Origin: Thermoplasmata archaeon
Lineage (GTDB): Archaea; Thermoplasmatota; Thermoplasmata; Lutacidiplasmatales; UBA184
DNA: 44,529 nucleotides
Assembly: GCA_030037735.1 (NCBI GenBank)
Contig: JASHQC010000111.1
Location: 1-44,529 of the forward strand
Reading direction: 5' to 3'
Both the position numbers and the translations under genes were made by a program. Positions 18,078-27,031 of the stretch are shown here, in pieces. Position 1 is the first letter of the stretch. Every line of letters begins with the position of its first letter. The notes beneath the pieces are model-generated. The model did not search any database. It was given only the letters and a program-made list of their open reading frames with translations, and was not told where the DNA came from.

Positions 18078-18628
18078 CGCGTGCGCTCCGTCAGGAGCTT
18101 CACGATCTTGAACGCCAGGAGGTTCTTGTTGACCGGCGTGACCTCGAGGAGCCGTAGCTCGTCCCTCCGACGAATGTCCTGCAGGAGCGGGTTCCGGGAC
18201 TTCTTGTGGAGCGTCATGATAATCGACTTGTCTTGGTCGAGGGTGTCGACCACCGCCTTGGTAAAGGCCTCGCTTTCGACCTCCATCTTCCCGACCTCGT
18301 CGATCACGACCACATCCGCGTTCTGCCGCGCGTCCATGAGGGCCCGAATCCCGAGGTCCTCGAGCGCCGCCAGGTTCACGCCGTAGCGACCGGACCGGAC
18401 GCGGGACTTCATCCCCTCGTGAGCGAAGACCATGCTTTCCTTGGAGAGCCAGTCGACGATCTGGAAGCCGCTACGCCGCTGCTTCTCCACGATCGGCTCG
18501 GTAATCATCCCGCCGACCTTGATCCCCTCCTCCTCGAGAAGGTTGATGATGCGCAGGAGCGTTTCGGTCTTCCCGGACCCCGGGAGCCCGGTGATCCCGA
18601 TCTTTACCGGAGCCAGATGCGAAGCCAT
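18074..18628 (-). CDS. THEP1-family NTPase (nucleoside-triphosphatase)
   Basis: KIGITGLPGSGKTETLLRIINLLEEEGIKVGGMITEPI...VVIDEVGKMEV. Confidence 0.85.
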   Translation of the reverse strand: MASHLAPVKIGITGLPGSGKTETLLRIINLLEEEGIKVGGMITEPIVEKQRRSGFQIVDWLSKESMVFAHEGMKSRVRSGRYGVNLAALEDLGIRALMDARQNADVVVIDEVGKMEVESEAFTKAVVDTLDQDKSIIMTLHKKSRNPLLQDIRRRDELRLLEVTPVNKNLLAFKIVKLLTERTR

Positions 18629-18697
18629 GGCTGGTCTACTCTCCCGTTCACGTCATCGATAGGCGCGCGAACGCTATAGGGTATTCGGGGCGCGACG

Positions 18698-19426
18698 GTG
18701 AGCACGGCATTCCGACGACTCGGAACTCGCGTGCGAGCGGTCCCCGAGGTGTACCCCGTGCGCGAGGATTCCCGGCTCCTCGCCCGATTTGCCCGTCCTC
18801 GCCAGGGCCGCCGCGTGCTCGAAGTGGGATGCGGCCGAGGGTTCGCAACCCTCGCTTCAGCACGACGCGGCGCCGGCCGAGTGGTGGCCACCGACCTGAA
18901 CCCCGCCGCGCTGCGAGCCGTTTTACAGCGGGCCCGGCGAGAGGGGCTTCCGGTCGACACTGTGCGAACCGACCTGGCGAATGGCCTGCGACGGTTCGAC
19001 CTCATTCTCTCGAACCCGCCGTATCTTCCGACGCGTGCCCCACAACGGGATCCTAACCCATGGGTGAACCTCGCCCTGGACGGTGGGCCCGACGGCTGTC
19101 GCGTTTTGGCGCGGCTGATCGCCACCCTGGCGAGGCATCTTACCCCCGAGGGCCAGGCGTACGTGCTGGTCTCCTCCCTCCAATCCATTCAATCGCTCGC
19201 GGAAATCCGCCGTCGCTGGCGTCGAGAAGGAGGCGTGTGCCGAACCGTGGCGCGCGAGCGGTGGGGCGATGAAGTGCTCTCGGTATGGCGACTTAGTCGT
19301 GCGTCTCGGCATACCGCACGATCGACTCGAGAAACAAATGCCCGTCGCCGGGTCCTTCGGGCCCGCCGGTCCGGGTCCAATCGGGATGCTGGATCCGGTA
19401 GAACGATCGCTCGGGATGGGGCATGA
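18698..19426 (+). CDS. HemK/PrmC-like class I SAM methyltransferase
   Basis: VLEVGCGRGFATLASARRGAGRVVATDLNPAAL...FDLILSNPPYLPT. The basic C-terminal tail after ~19300 is antisense to purQ. Confidence 0.83.
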   Translation: MSTAFRRLGTRVRAVPEVYPVREDSRLLARFARPRQGRRVLEVGCGRGFATLASARRGAGRVVATDLNPAALRAVLQRARREGLPVDTVRTDLANGLRRFDLILSNPPYLPTRAPQRDPNPWVNLALDGGPDGCRVLARLIATLARHLTPEGQAYVLVSSLQSIQSLAEIRRRWRREGGVCRTVARERWGDEVLSVWRLSRASRHTARSTRETNARRRVLRARRSGSNRDAGSGRTIARDGA

Positions 19427-20123
19427 TCCCGAAGACGTTGCCCTTCGGGTTGGTGATCGCCGCAATGTCCCCGACGGAGCCGTTCGGGTTCCAGGGGTAC
19501 TCGGCGGCTCCGCCGTCGGGCTGGACGTAGCGGAACAATATCTGCCCGTTCCGTTCGAGGTCTTCGAGCCGGGCGCCGGGGTCGTCCGACAGCACCAGCT
19601 TCCCCTCGCCGTGCGATGAGGGTATCAGATACCGCTGGCCCGGCGGGAGCGATTGCAGGGGAGCGAACCGACCCCCTTCCCATCGCAGGAACGTCGGTCG
19701 GCACTCGTGGTGGCCCGAATCGTTCGTCATCAGGGCCGCCTGGGGCTTGCCGAGCGAGCCGTCCGGTCGACCCGGCAGCAGGCCGAGCTCCGTCAGGACC
19801 TGGAACCCGTTGCATACGCCGCCCACCAGGTGGCCGGACCGCACGAACTCCTCCAGCGACGGTCCCATCGCTGCCCGGACCCGTGCCGCGAAGATCGCTC
19901 CGGCGCGGACGTAATCGCCCGCTGAGAAGCCGCCGGGAAAGAAGAGCGCTCGAAAGTCGAAGAGATCCCGCCGCTGGGATCGCTCCACATCCCGCCCCTC
20001 GAACTGTTTGAGCTGCACCACCTCCGCTGACACGCCGAGGGCCTGGAGCGCCGCGAGAAGCTCCTCGTCGTTGTTCGTTCCCTCAATCGACATGAGGGCG
20101 ATGCAAAGCTGGTCCCGGCGCAC
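19293..20123 (-). CDS. purQ: Phosphoribosylformylglycinamidine synthase subunit PurQ
   Basis: FFPGGFSAGDYVRAGAIFAARV, LVGGVCNGFQVLTELGLLPG, NVFGIMPHPERSF. Confidence 0.95.
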   Translation of the reverse strand: MRRDQLCIALMSIEGTNNDEELLAALQALGVSAEVVQLKQFEGRDVERSQRRDLFDFRALFFPGGFSAGDYVRAGAIFAARVRAAMGPSLEEFVRSGHLVGGVCNGFQVLTELGLLPGRPDGSLGKPQAALMTNDSGHHECRPTFLRWEGGRFAPLQSLPPGQRYLIPSSHGEGKLVLSDDPGARLEDLERNGQILFRYVQPDGGAAEYPWNPNGSVGDIAAITNPKGNVFGIMPHPERSFYRIQHPDWTRTGGPEGPGDGHLFLESIVRYAETHD

Positions 20124-20162
20124 GGCCTGCGGTACTGATGCGCGCGTAAAGCGTTGCGGAGG

Positions 20163-21422
20163 TCAGTCGCTCGGGAGCGACTGCGGGGGCGCCCCCACCG
20201 GTTCCGGAAGGAGATGCACGGCCAACCGCTGCCCTCGTCGAAGCGCCTTCGAACCGGGGGGCAGAATCGCGAAGGCGTTGACTCCGCGCAGCCCGGTCAC
20301 AGCGTGGGAGCCGTGATAGCTGGGATAGCCCCAGCCATCCACCACCCGGAGCGCGAGCACAACCGACAGGTCGCGCGAGGGATGGTCACCGGACCGGGCG
20401 AGGCGGCAGCTCCCCTCGACCCACCCCGGGCCCGGGAGGCGTCCGAGGCGACGCAGTAGTGGGCCGAGCAGCCAGAAACTGTTGGCCAGCGCCGACGTCG
20501 GATGGCCAGGCATGCCGAGGACCAACCGTCCGCCGGTCACCGCGGCAATCGTCGGTTTGCCGGGCCGCACCGCGATCCCGTGGAACAGCACCCGTCCTAC
20601 CCGGGGGAGCACCTCGGGGGCGTAGTCGTGCTCCCCGACAGAACTCCCGCCGGTCAACAGGACCAGGTCGCTCTCGGTCAGGGCCTGCCGCACCGCGGCC
20701 TCGATCTGGTCCGCGTCGTCCGGCAGCGGCGAGTGGGGGACCGGGATCGCCCCGTTCGCAAGGATGATCGCTCCGATGGTCAGGTTGTTCGTTTCGTAGA
20801 TCTGGTCCCCATGAATCGGGTGACCCGGGACCACGAGCTCGTTCCCGTTGGGCAGGATGGATACCCTGGGACAGGCGAACACACGGACCTCGGTTTGGCC
20901 GGCGGCGCCGAGAGAGCCGACGGTGGCCGGATCCAGCGCATCGTTACGCCGCACGAGAACCTGGCCTCGCCGGAAATCCGCAGCCATCCCGGCGATGCGG
21001 TTGCCGGCCCGAATGTAACGGGAAACCGCGACCTCTTGGTCGTGGAGTCCGACCTCCTCGAAGATCGCCATAGTATCGGCGCCCGGAGGGAGTCGACCCC
21101 CGGCCGCGATCGCGACCGTCTCGCCCGTACCCAGCGGCCGGTTGTACCCTCGGTCCGCAAACACTTCCCCCACAATCCGAAACCGGGCAGGGTGCCGGCT
21201 CGTCGCGCCGCGAGTCGAGGCGGAACGGAAGGCGTAGCCGTCCCACGTGGCCCGGTCACATTGGGGCACCGGGAACGGGGCCCGGAATGCCTCGGCGCTG
21301 ACCCGGCCCAGCGACTCCGTCAGGGGCACACTCTCGGTCCGTGCAACCGGACGTGCCACGGCCAGAATCCGGCGCATAGCTACATCGATGGAGACGAGCT
21401 TGCCAAACGGCCGCATCTCCAT
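20163..21422 (-). CDS. moeA: Molybdopterin molybdotransferase MoeA
   Basis: DRATWDGYAFRS, NGNELVVPG, LTGGSSVGEHDYAPEVLPR, LGMPGHPTSALANSFWLLGP. Confidence 0.93.
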   Translation of the reverse strand: MEMRPFGKLVSIDVAMRRILAVARPVARTESVPLTESLGRVSAEAFRAPFPVPQCDRATWDGYAFRSASTRGATSRHPARFRIVGEVFADRGYNRPLGTGETVAIAAGGRLPPGADTMAIFEEVGLHDQEVAVSRYIRAGNRIAGMAADFRRGQVLVRRNDALDPATVGSLGAAGQTEVRVFACPRVSILPNGNELVVPGHPIHGDQIYETNNLTIGAIILANGAIPVPHSPLPDDADQIEAAVRQALTESDLVLLTGGSSVGEHDYAPEVLPRVGRVLFHGIAVRPGKPTIAAVTGGRLVLGMPGHPTSALANSFWLLGPLLRRLGRLPGPGWVEGSCRLARSGDHPSRDLSVVLALRVVDGWGYPSYHGSHAVTGLRGVNAFAILPPGSKALRRGQRLAVHLLPEPVGAPPQSLPSD

Positions 21423-21440
21423 CCTCGCTCCGACCTCCGC

Positions 21441-22409
21441 TCACAGTGTCGACAGGTCCGGCGGTGGACGTGGGCGGGGGAGCCAAGGACGCAACCTCGA
21501 TGGGTCCCCGGTTTCCAGCCACCGCGCCGCGGCCCAATTGCCGTAGCGCAGGCAATCTCGGAGAGAGTCGCCGCGGAACCAACCTGCATAGAATCCTCCG
21601 CGGAAGCCATCGCCCGCACCGGTCACTTGGCGGACCGCTCGAGGACGGACCGGGGGGGCCTCAACGCGCCCGGCGCGGGTCCAGGCCGTGGCGCCACCGG
21701 GCCCGAGCGTCTCCACGACCGTGGGAACGATCCCGAGGAGTTCGCCCACGCTCTTGAGCCGGAGCAGCTTGAGCGCTTGGGCCAGTTCGCTGCGGTTGGC
21801 GAAGAACAACTCGGATCCCTCCAGAAGCTGCCGAAGTGGGTCTGCATCCCACCGGTAGAAAATCTCCTGCGCCGGGTCCGCGACCGCTCGCACGCCCCTC
21901 TGTCGCGCCGCCGCGAGCACCCGGAGATGGTGACGAGGATTTCCCGTGGCGAGGTGGACCCAACCGGCCCGCGACAGCAACGCCTCCGGAATTTCCGTTC
22001 CGCGGTCCGCTTCCATTGGACCTTGATCGATCAATGTCACTTGTTCTCCGCGGGAGGACTCTACGATGAAGCACGCCGGGGAATGCGTAGCTGGTACAGA
22101 TTCAAAGCCGGTGAGGTCCACGCCTTCCTGGATCATCAGGTGACGGAACCGGCTGGGAAAATCGGGGCCCACCAATGATACCAGTGCAGTACGTACGCCC
22201 AATTTGGCAGCCGAGCGGGCGATGTTCGCCGCGGTGCCCCCGAGCCGGACCTCCCGGCCCTTCAACGGCACCGTCCGGTCGGTGGCGGGAAGCCTCTCGA
22301 CACGAAAGAAGTGATCGAGATTCGTGTGGCCTACGACCACGAGGTCGAGAGTCCGGGCACTCGGGCGCCAGGAGCTAGAGATCGCCCTCGGCGGACGGCG
22401 GTTCACCAT
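21441..22409 (-). CDS. PfkB-family carbohydrate/nucleoside kinase
   Basis: DLVVVGHTNLDHFFRVERLP...GGTAANIARSAAKLG...VTGAGDGFRGGFYAG. Confidence 0.88.
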   Translation of the reverse strand: MVNRRPPRAISSSWRPSARTLDLVVVGHTNLDHFFRVERLPATDRTVPLKGREVRLGGTAANIARSAAKLGVRTALVSLVGPDFPSRFRHLMIQEGVDLTGFESVPATHSPACFIVESSRGEQVTLIDQGPMEADRGTEIPEALLSRAGWVHLATGNPRHHLRVLAAARQRGVRAVADPAQEIFYRWDADPLRQLLEGSELFFANRSELAQALKLLRLKSVGELLGIVPTVVETLGPGGATAWTRAGRVEAPPVRPRAVRQVTGAGDGFRGGFYAGWFRGDSLRDCLRYGNWAAARWLETGDPSRLRPWLPRPRPPPDLSTL

Positions 22410-22479
22410 GGGTCACCGCGTCCACCACCGGCGGGGAGATTTAGATACACTGGGTGGTAGGCCGCCTAGGGAACCACGG

Positions 22480-23547
22480 ATGATCGTCGAGGGAGCCGTC
22501 GTGGACGTCGACGGAGCCCGTCCCGCCTACGTGCGGTTTAGGAAAGGACGGGTCGTCGAGGTCGGCACCCCCGGCACCGATTCTCGGCGGGGCACGGAAC
22601 GACGGATCCACGGTATCGTCGCGCCCCGACCCGTGAATTCGCACACACATCTCGGAGATGCCGCGGCGGCCCGGGAACCGCCCCGCACTAGGGTTTCGGA
22701 GGTGGTGGGCCCAGGAGGGCTCAAGTTCCGTCTGCTGGCCTCGCTGTCGCCGGCCGAGAAGGAACGGGCCATGCGGGCGGCGCTGGAACGGATGGTACGA
22801 GAGGGCGTGGGCGCGGTCGTGGACTTCCGGGAGGAAGGCGTCCAGGGCGTTGAGCAACTCCGGCGGGCGGCCCGGGGGCTTCCAATCGAGGTGCGAATTC
22901 TCGGGCGACCGACCCAGCGGCCGGTCGAGGGAGGAGAACTCTCGCGGCTCCTTCGTGTCAGCGAGGGGATCGGAATCAGCTCCGCCCGCGAGGAGAATCC
23001 CCTCACCCGCACCCTTCTCGCCGACCGAACTCATCGGGCCGGGAAATGGTTCGCCCTGCACGCGAGTGAGGAGGTGCGCGAGAAACCAGAGGTCTACCTG
23101 CTCCCTCGCCCCGATCTGTTGGTTCATTTGACGAAGGCGACTCCGGACGACCTCGAGACGGTGGCCAAAGCCCGAATCCCGGTGGCCGTCTGCGTGCGCT
23201 CGAACGCGCTCTTCGGACGGAGCCCCGACCTCTCGGCGTTCGCGCGGGCCGGCGTCCGGCTCCTCATCGGGTCGGACAACGCCATGCTGAACGCTCCGTC
23301 GATCTTCCACGAAACAGAGTTCGCTTATCTTTCAGGCCGGCTGCTCGGCCACCCGGTCGACCCCGAATACCTCGTGCGGGCGGCGTACGTGGAGCCGTGG
23401 CTCTGGCTCGAGGAACCCGGACGCGCCCGGGTAGGACCCGGGATGGCCGGGACCCCGCTCGTGCTCCGTCTACCGCCGGAAGACCCGGCGTACCAATTGG
23501 TCACGCGGGCCACCGAACAGCTTATCGTCCCGACCGGGGCCGACTGA
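22480..23547 (+). CDS. Amidohydrolase-superfamily (SAH/cytosine deaminase-like) protein
   Basis: ATG 22480: MIVEGAVVDVDGARPAYVRFRKGRVVEVG...NSHTHLGDAA (HxH)...LLIGSDNAMLNAPSIFHE. Confidence 0.78.
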   Translation: MIVEGAVVDVDGARPAYVRFRKGRVVEVGTPGTDSRRGTERRIHGIVAPRPVNSHTHLGDAAAAREPPRTRVSEVVGPGGLKFRLLASLSPAEKERAMRAALERMVREGVGAVVDFREEGVQGVEQLRRAARGLPIEVRILGRPTQRPVEGGELSRLLRVSEGIGISSAREENPLTRTLLADRTHRAGKWFALHASEEVREKPEVYLLPRPDLLVHLTKATPDDLETVAKARIPVAVCVRSNALFGRSPDLSAFARAGVRLLIGSDNAMLNAPSIFHETEFAYLSGRLLGHPVDPEYLVRAAYVEPWLWLEEPGRARVGPGMAGTPLVLRLPPEDPAYQLVTRATEQLIVPTGAD

Positions 23548-25080
23548 GTGGAACGTGCCGGAATGAAGTACGAGGAGCTCTACGCCCTTCTCCGTCGACG
23601 CGGCGTACTCTGGCCTACCGCTGAGATCTACGGGGGGGCGCAGGGGCTGTACGACTACGGCCCCGCCGGCACGCTCGTGAAGCGCCTCCTCGAGGAGGCC
23701 TGGGCAGCCTGGTTCGTGGGACTCTCCGACGATTTCTACCGGATCGACGCGACGGACATCCTTCCCGAGGCCGTCGTGCGCGCCTCCGGGCACCTGGAGA
23801 ACTTCACCGACCCGGGGGTCACCTGCGCGAAGTGCGGGAACCACTTCCGGGCCGAAACGATCCTGGAGCAATTTCGACCCGAGGGAGTGGACGGTCTCTC
23901 CCCCGCGCAGATTGGCGAGCTCCTGAAGCAATACCCGGTTCGGTGCCCGCAGTGCGGCTCGAACGAGATGTCGGTTCCCCGGCCATTCAATCTCATGTTC
24001 GGCTTCGACTTCGGAGCTGCCGGCGGGGAGAAAGCCTACCTGAGGCCGGAGACGGCCCAAAGCAGCTACCTTGCCTTCTCCCGCATGTGGGACGTCGGAC
24101 GGCGTGCCCTCCCGCTCGGCATCGCGGTCATCGGCAAGGCGTACCGGAACGAGATCGCACCCCGGCAGGTCCTGTTCCGGATGCGCGCGTTCACGCAGGC
24201 GGAGCTCCAGATCTTCTTCAATCCGGCCGCATTCCCGCTCCCCTTCGCGTCGGTCGCGGAGGAGCAGCTGCCGGTGCTGCGAGTGGCGCGACGTGCCGCC
24301 GGCGAGGAAACGCCGGAACCTCGCAGCGCCCGATCGCTCGCCGATGAGGGCCTCCCGGAATTCTACGTGTTCTTCCTCGTCCACATGTACCGATTCTTTC
24401 GCGATGTGCTGCGCTACCCCGCGGATGCCATCCGCCTCTTCGAGAAGTCCGACACCGAGCGAGCCTTCTACAACCGGATCCAGTTCGACTTCGAGGTCAA
24501 GCTCGAGAGCCTGGGCGGGTACAAGGAGCTCGGGGCAGTCCACTACCGGGGCGACTATGATCTGAGTCGCCATTCGGCGGGGTCCGGCAAGGACCTCTCC
24601 GTGGCCGTCTCCGGCGGAGAGCGCCTCCTCCCCCACGTGCTCGAAACCACCTTCGGGGTGGACCGCAACGTCTGGGCCCTCGCCGACCTGGGGCTCGTCA
24701 TTGATGGGGAGCGGACCGTATGGCGGCTCCCGCCGTACCTGGCGCCTTCCGTCGTGGGGGTCTTCCCGCTCATGAAGAAGGAGCACACGACCGAGGCCCG
24801 CCGGTGGCAGGCTCGCCTCCGGGACTCGGGGATCGAGGCCGAGTTCGACTCGAGCGGTTCCATCGGCCGACGGTACGCCCGCATGGACGAGCTCGGGGTC
24901 CCCTACTGTATCACGGTGGACCGGGAAAGCCTCGGTGCGCCGTCGCTCGAAGCGCGGACCGTTACACTCCGCGACCGCGATACCAAACAACAGGAACGGG
25001 TGACCCTCGATGCGCTCATCGTCCGGCTCCGGGCCAGCCGGGTCGCCCCCCGGCCGATTCCGTTGAACGCTGTGGAATGA
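23548..25080 (+). CDS. glyS: Glycyl-tRNA synthetase (archaeal/eukaryal type)
   Basis: EIYGGAQGLYDYGPAGTLVKRLLEEAW, LRPETAQ, FRNEIAP-like YRNEIAPRQVLFRMRAFTQAELQIFF. The GTG at 23548 abuts the upstream stop; ATG at 23563 is an alternative start. Confidence 0.96.
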   Translation: MERAGMKYEELYALLRRRGVLWPTAEIYGGAQGLYDYGPAGTLVKRLLEEAWAAWFVGLSDDFYRIDATDILPEAVVRASGHLENFTDPGVTCAKCGNHFRAETILEQFRPEGVDGLSPAQIGELLKQYPVRCPQCGSNEMSVPRPFNLMFGFDFGAAGGEKAYLRPETAQSSYLAFSRMWDVGRRALPLGIAVIGKAYRNEIAPRQVLFRMRAFTQAELQIFFNPAAFPLPFASVAEEQLPVLRVARRAAGEETPEPRSARSLADEGLPEFYVFFLVHMYRFFRDVLRYPADAIRLFEKSDTERAFYNRIQFDFEVKLESLGGYKELGAVHYRGDYDLSRHSAGSGKDLSVAVSGGERLLPHVLETTFGVDRNVWALADLGLVIDGERTVWRLPPYLAPSVVGVFPLMKKEHTTEARRWQARLRDSGIEAEFDSSGSIGRRYARMDELGVPYCITVDRESLGAPSLEARTVTLRDRDTKQQERVTLDALIVRLRASRVAPRPIPLNAVE

Positions 25081-25157
25081 GCCGGGGGGCCCTACCGGGC
25101 CCGCTCCGACTGAGGAACGCATATATGCCGCATCCCCCGTGACAACAGACGGGTAGC

Positions 25158-25829
25158 ATGCGAGGAGATGAAGCGCCTCCTCCAGCGACCTCCCCCACTC
25201 CGTCCGTTCACCTCACCGGGACGTCCCGGTGGCTAGGCGGGGAGGCTTTCGCCGATATCACGAAACTCCGCGAGCTGTCGGCCAAGTACGAACGGCTCGC
25301 CGCCAAAATCCAGGCCCGCGTCGCGCGGTTGCACACCAAGATCGAGCGGCTGCGGCACCAGGCGACGCTGCTCCGGGAAAAGGCCGGGAAGGTACTCGAG
25401 CGGATCCCGGAGTACCAGCAGGAGATGGCCCAGCACGAGCGGACGATCCAGGCCTCCACTTCACAACAGACCACCCATACGGTGGGCTCGGATATCACGG
25501 GCTTGCACTACCGCATCCGTCAGCTCCAGCAGAAGATCGTTGACCTCCAGCATCGGGCACGCCGGATCGAGCATCGCGCGGCTGTGAAGACCCAACAGAG
25601 CGCCGTGCTCAAGGTAAAGGCCGACCGTCTGAACGACCAGGTACGGGCCGCCCAGGTCGAGGCCCAGAACTATCAGAAACGGGCGGACCGCCTCCAGATG
25701 GCCACGGAGTCCGAAGCGGCACCGTACGCTGCCGCTCCTCCGCCCCCCCCGCCTCCGCCGCCCCCCGAAACGGCGCCTGCGACGCATGCCGACGCCAACG
25801 AAACGCCGGGGGAGCACGACCAGCTGTGA
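25158..25829 (+). CDS. Coiled-coil protein with polyproline-rich C-terminal tail, function unknown
   Basis: ~150 residues of heptad-like Lys/Arg/Gln/Leu sequence, then AAPPPPPPPPPPETAPA. Overlaps the next start by 4 nt (GTGA). Confidence 0.7.
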   Translation: MRGDEAPPPATSPTPSVHLTGTSRWLGGEAFADITKLRELSAKYERLAAKIQARVARLHTKIERLRHQATLLREKAGKVLERIPEYQQEMAQHERTIQASTSQQTTHTVGSDITGLHYRIRQLQQKIVDLQHRARRIEHRAAVKTQQSAVLKVKADRLNDQVRAAQVEAQNYQKRADRLQMATESEAAPYAAAPPPPPPPPPPETAPATHADANETPGEHDQL

Positions 25830-26368
25830 AGCTCATCGTCACCGTCGGGATGCCGGGCTCGGGCAAGGACGAACTCATCGCCGTCGCCCGGTCGATCGGG
25901 CTCGCCACGCTCAAAATGGGCGACCTAGTCCGCGAGGAGACGCGGCGACGCGGATTCCCGCTCAATAACACCAACCTCGGTCGGGTGGCAAACGAGGAGC
26001 GCGAGAAGCACGGCCCGGGCGTGTGGGCCCAGCGAGCCATCCCGAAGCTCACGGAGACTAAGATGCTCGTCGACGGGTGCCGTTCCGACCACGAGGTCAC
26101 CGTATTCCGGCACAACTTCGGCGACCTGTTCGTCCTCGGGATCTTCGCCTCGCCCGAGACCCGCTACGACCGGATGATCAAGCGAAGCCGGGGGGACGAC
26201 GGGATGTCGCTCCAGGAATTCTACGACCGGGACCGGCGCGAGCTCAAGTGGGGAATCGGCAACGCGTTCGCCCTCGCCGACGGCATGCTGATCAACGAAG
26301 GGACGCTCGACGAATTCAAGCGCGCGGCCCGTGAACGGCTCGAGGAGATTCTCGAGTCGGAGCTGTGA
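25826..26368 (+). CDS. UPF0200 / dephospho-CoA kinase-like P-loop protein
   Basis: KLIVTVGMPGSGKDELIAVARSIGLATLKMGDLVREE...VDGCRSDHEVTVFR. Confidence 0.85.
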   Translation: MKLIVTVGMPGSGKDELIAVARSIGLATLKMGDLVREETRRRGFPLNNTNLGRVANEEREKHGPGVWAQRAIPKLTETKMLVDGCRSDHEVTVFRHNFGDLFVLGIFASPETRYDRMIKRSRGDDGMSLQEFYDRDRRELKWGIGNAFALADGMLINEGTLDEFKRAARERLEEILESEL

Positions 26369-26389
26369 GGCGGCGTCGCGAAACGACCG

Positions 26390-27031
26390 CTACGGTGACG
26401 CGCCGCTGGACGCGAAGGCACGGCGGAACGACGCGTATCGCTCGCGGTCGACTACGAGGGCCACCTTCGGAAAGCTCCGGCCCAGCCCGCGAACTTGGTC
26501 CGCGGCATATTCGTCGCGTGCCCGGGCGAGCCGCTCCGAGCCGGCGCCGGGCTGCATCGCGCGGTCCCAGGTGAGGGCGTACTCGTCCGCCGTTTCTACC
26601 TCCGGTGGACGCTTGACCAGATTTCGCTCGCGCAACGTTCGGCGCACCAGCTCGAAGTACCCGATGTGCGCCGCAAACATCTCGGCGTAGGTATCCTCCG
26701 GTGGGTCGACCCCCACCACGGGACGACCCCCGCGTGTGGCCCAGTCGACGGCCCCGAGGAGGGCCGGCGCCGGTACCTGCACCTCGGTGATCCGGGCCAA
26801 CCCTACCGCATGAGACGCTTCCGAGGCGCTGAGGGGAACGATCGGCTCTGTAGTGGTCCCGACGAAGTACTGTCCCAGCGTCTCCGCCTCTTCGGGAGAT
26901 AGGCTCACCGCGACGGCGCCCGGGTCGAACTTCTCGAGCTGCTCCTGGACCGGCGCTATCTCGTCGGCCACGCCTCGCACGCTACCGATGAGGAGGATCG
27001 TCGGGCGACCGGGGAGTCGCTCCGCGATCAC
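26390..27031 (-). CDS. Conserved-looking hypothetical protein, co-transcribed with a COG1395-type regulator
   Basis: 213 aa. Start overlaps the upstream gene's stop by 4 nt. No family recognised with confidence. Confidence 0.6.
   Translation of the reverse strand: MIAERLPGRPTILLIGSVRGVADEIAPVQEQLEKFDPGAVAVSLSPEEAETLGQYFVGTTTEPIVPLSASEASHAVGLARITEVQVPAPALLGAVDWATRGGRPVVGVDPPEDTYAEMFAAHIGYFELVRRTLRERNLVKRPPEVETADEYALTWDRAMQPGAGSERLARARDEYAADQVRGLGRSFPKVALVVDRERYASFRRAFASSGASP

Noticed and set aside
20502-22178. 558-aa plus-strand ORF opposite moeA/PfkB
   Set aside because: Spans two clearly real minus-strand genes and their junction; composition typical of an antisense artefact.
23470-25122. 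550-aa minus-strand ORF opposite glyS
   Set aside because: Long antisense open frame produced by GC-biased codons of glyS; no recognisable domain.
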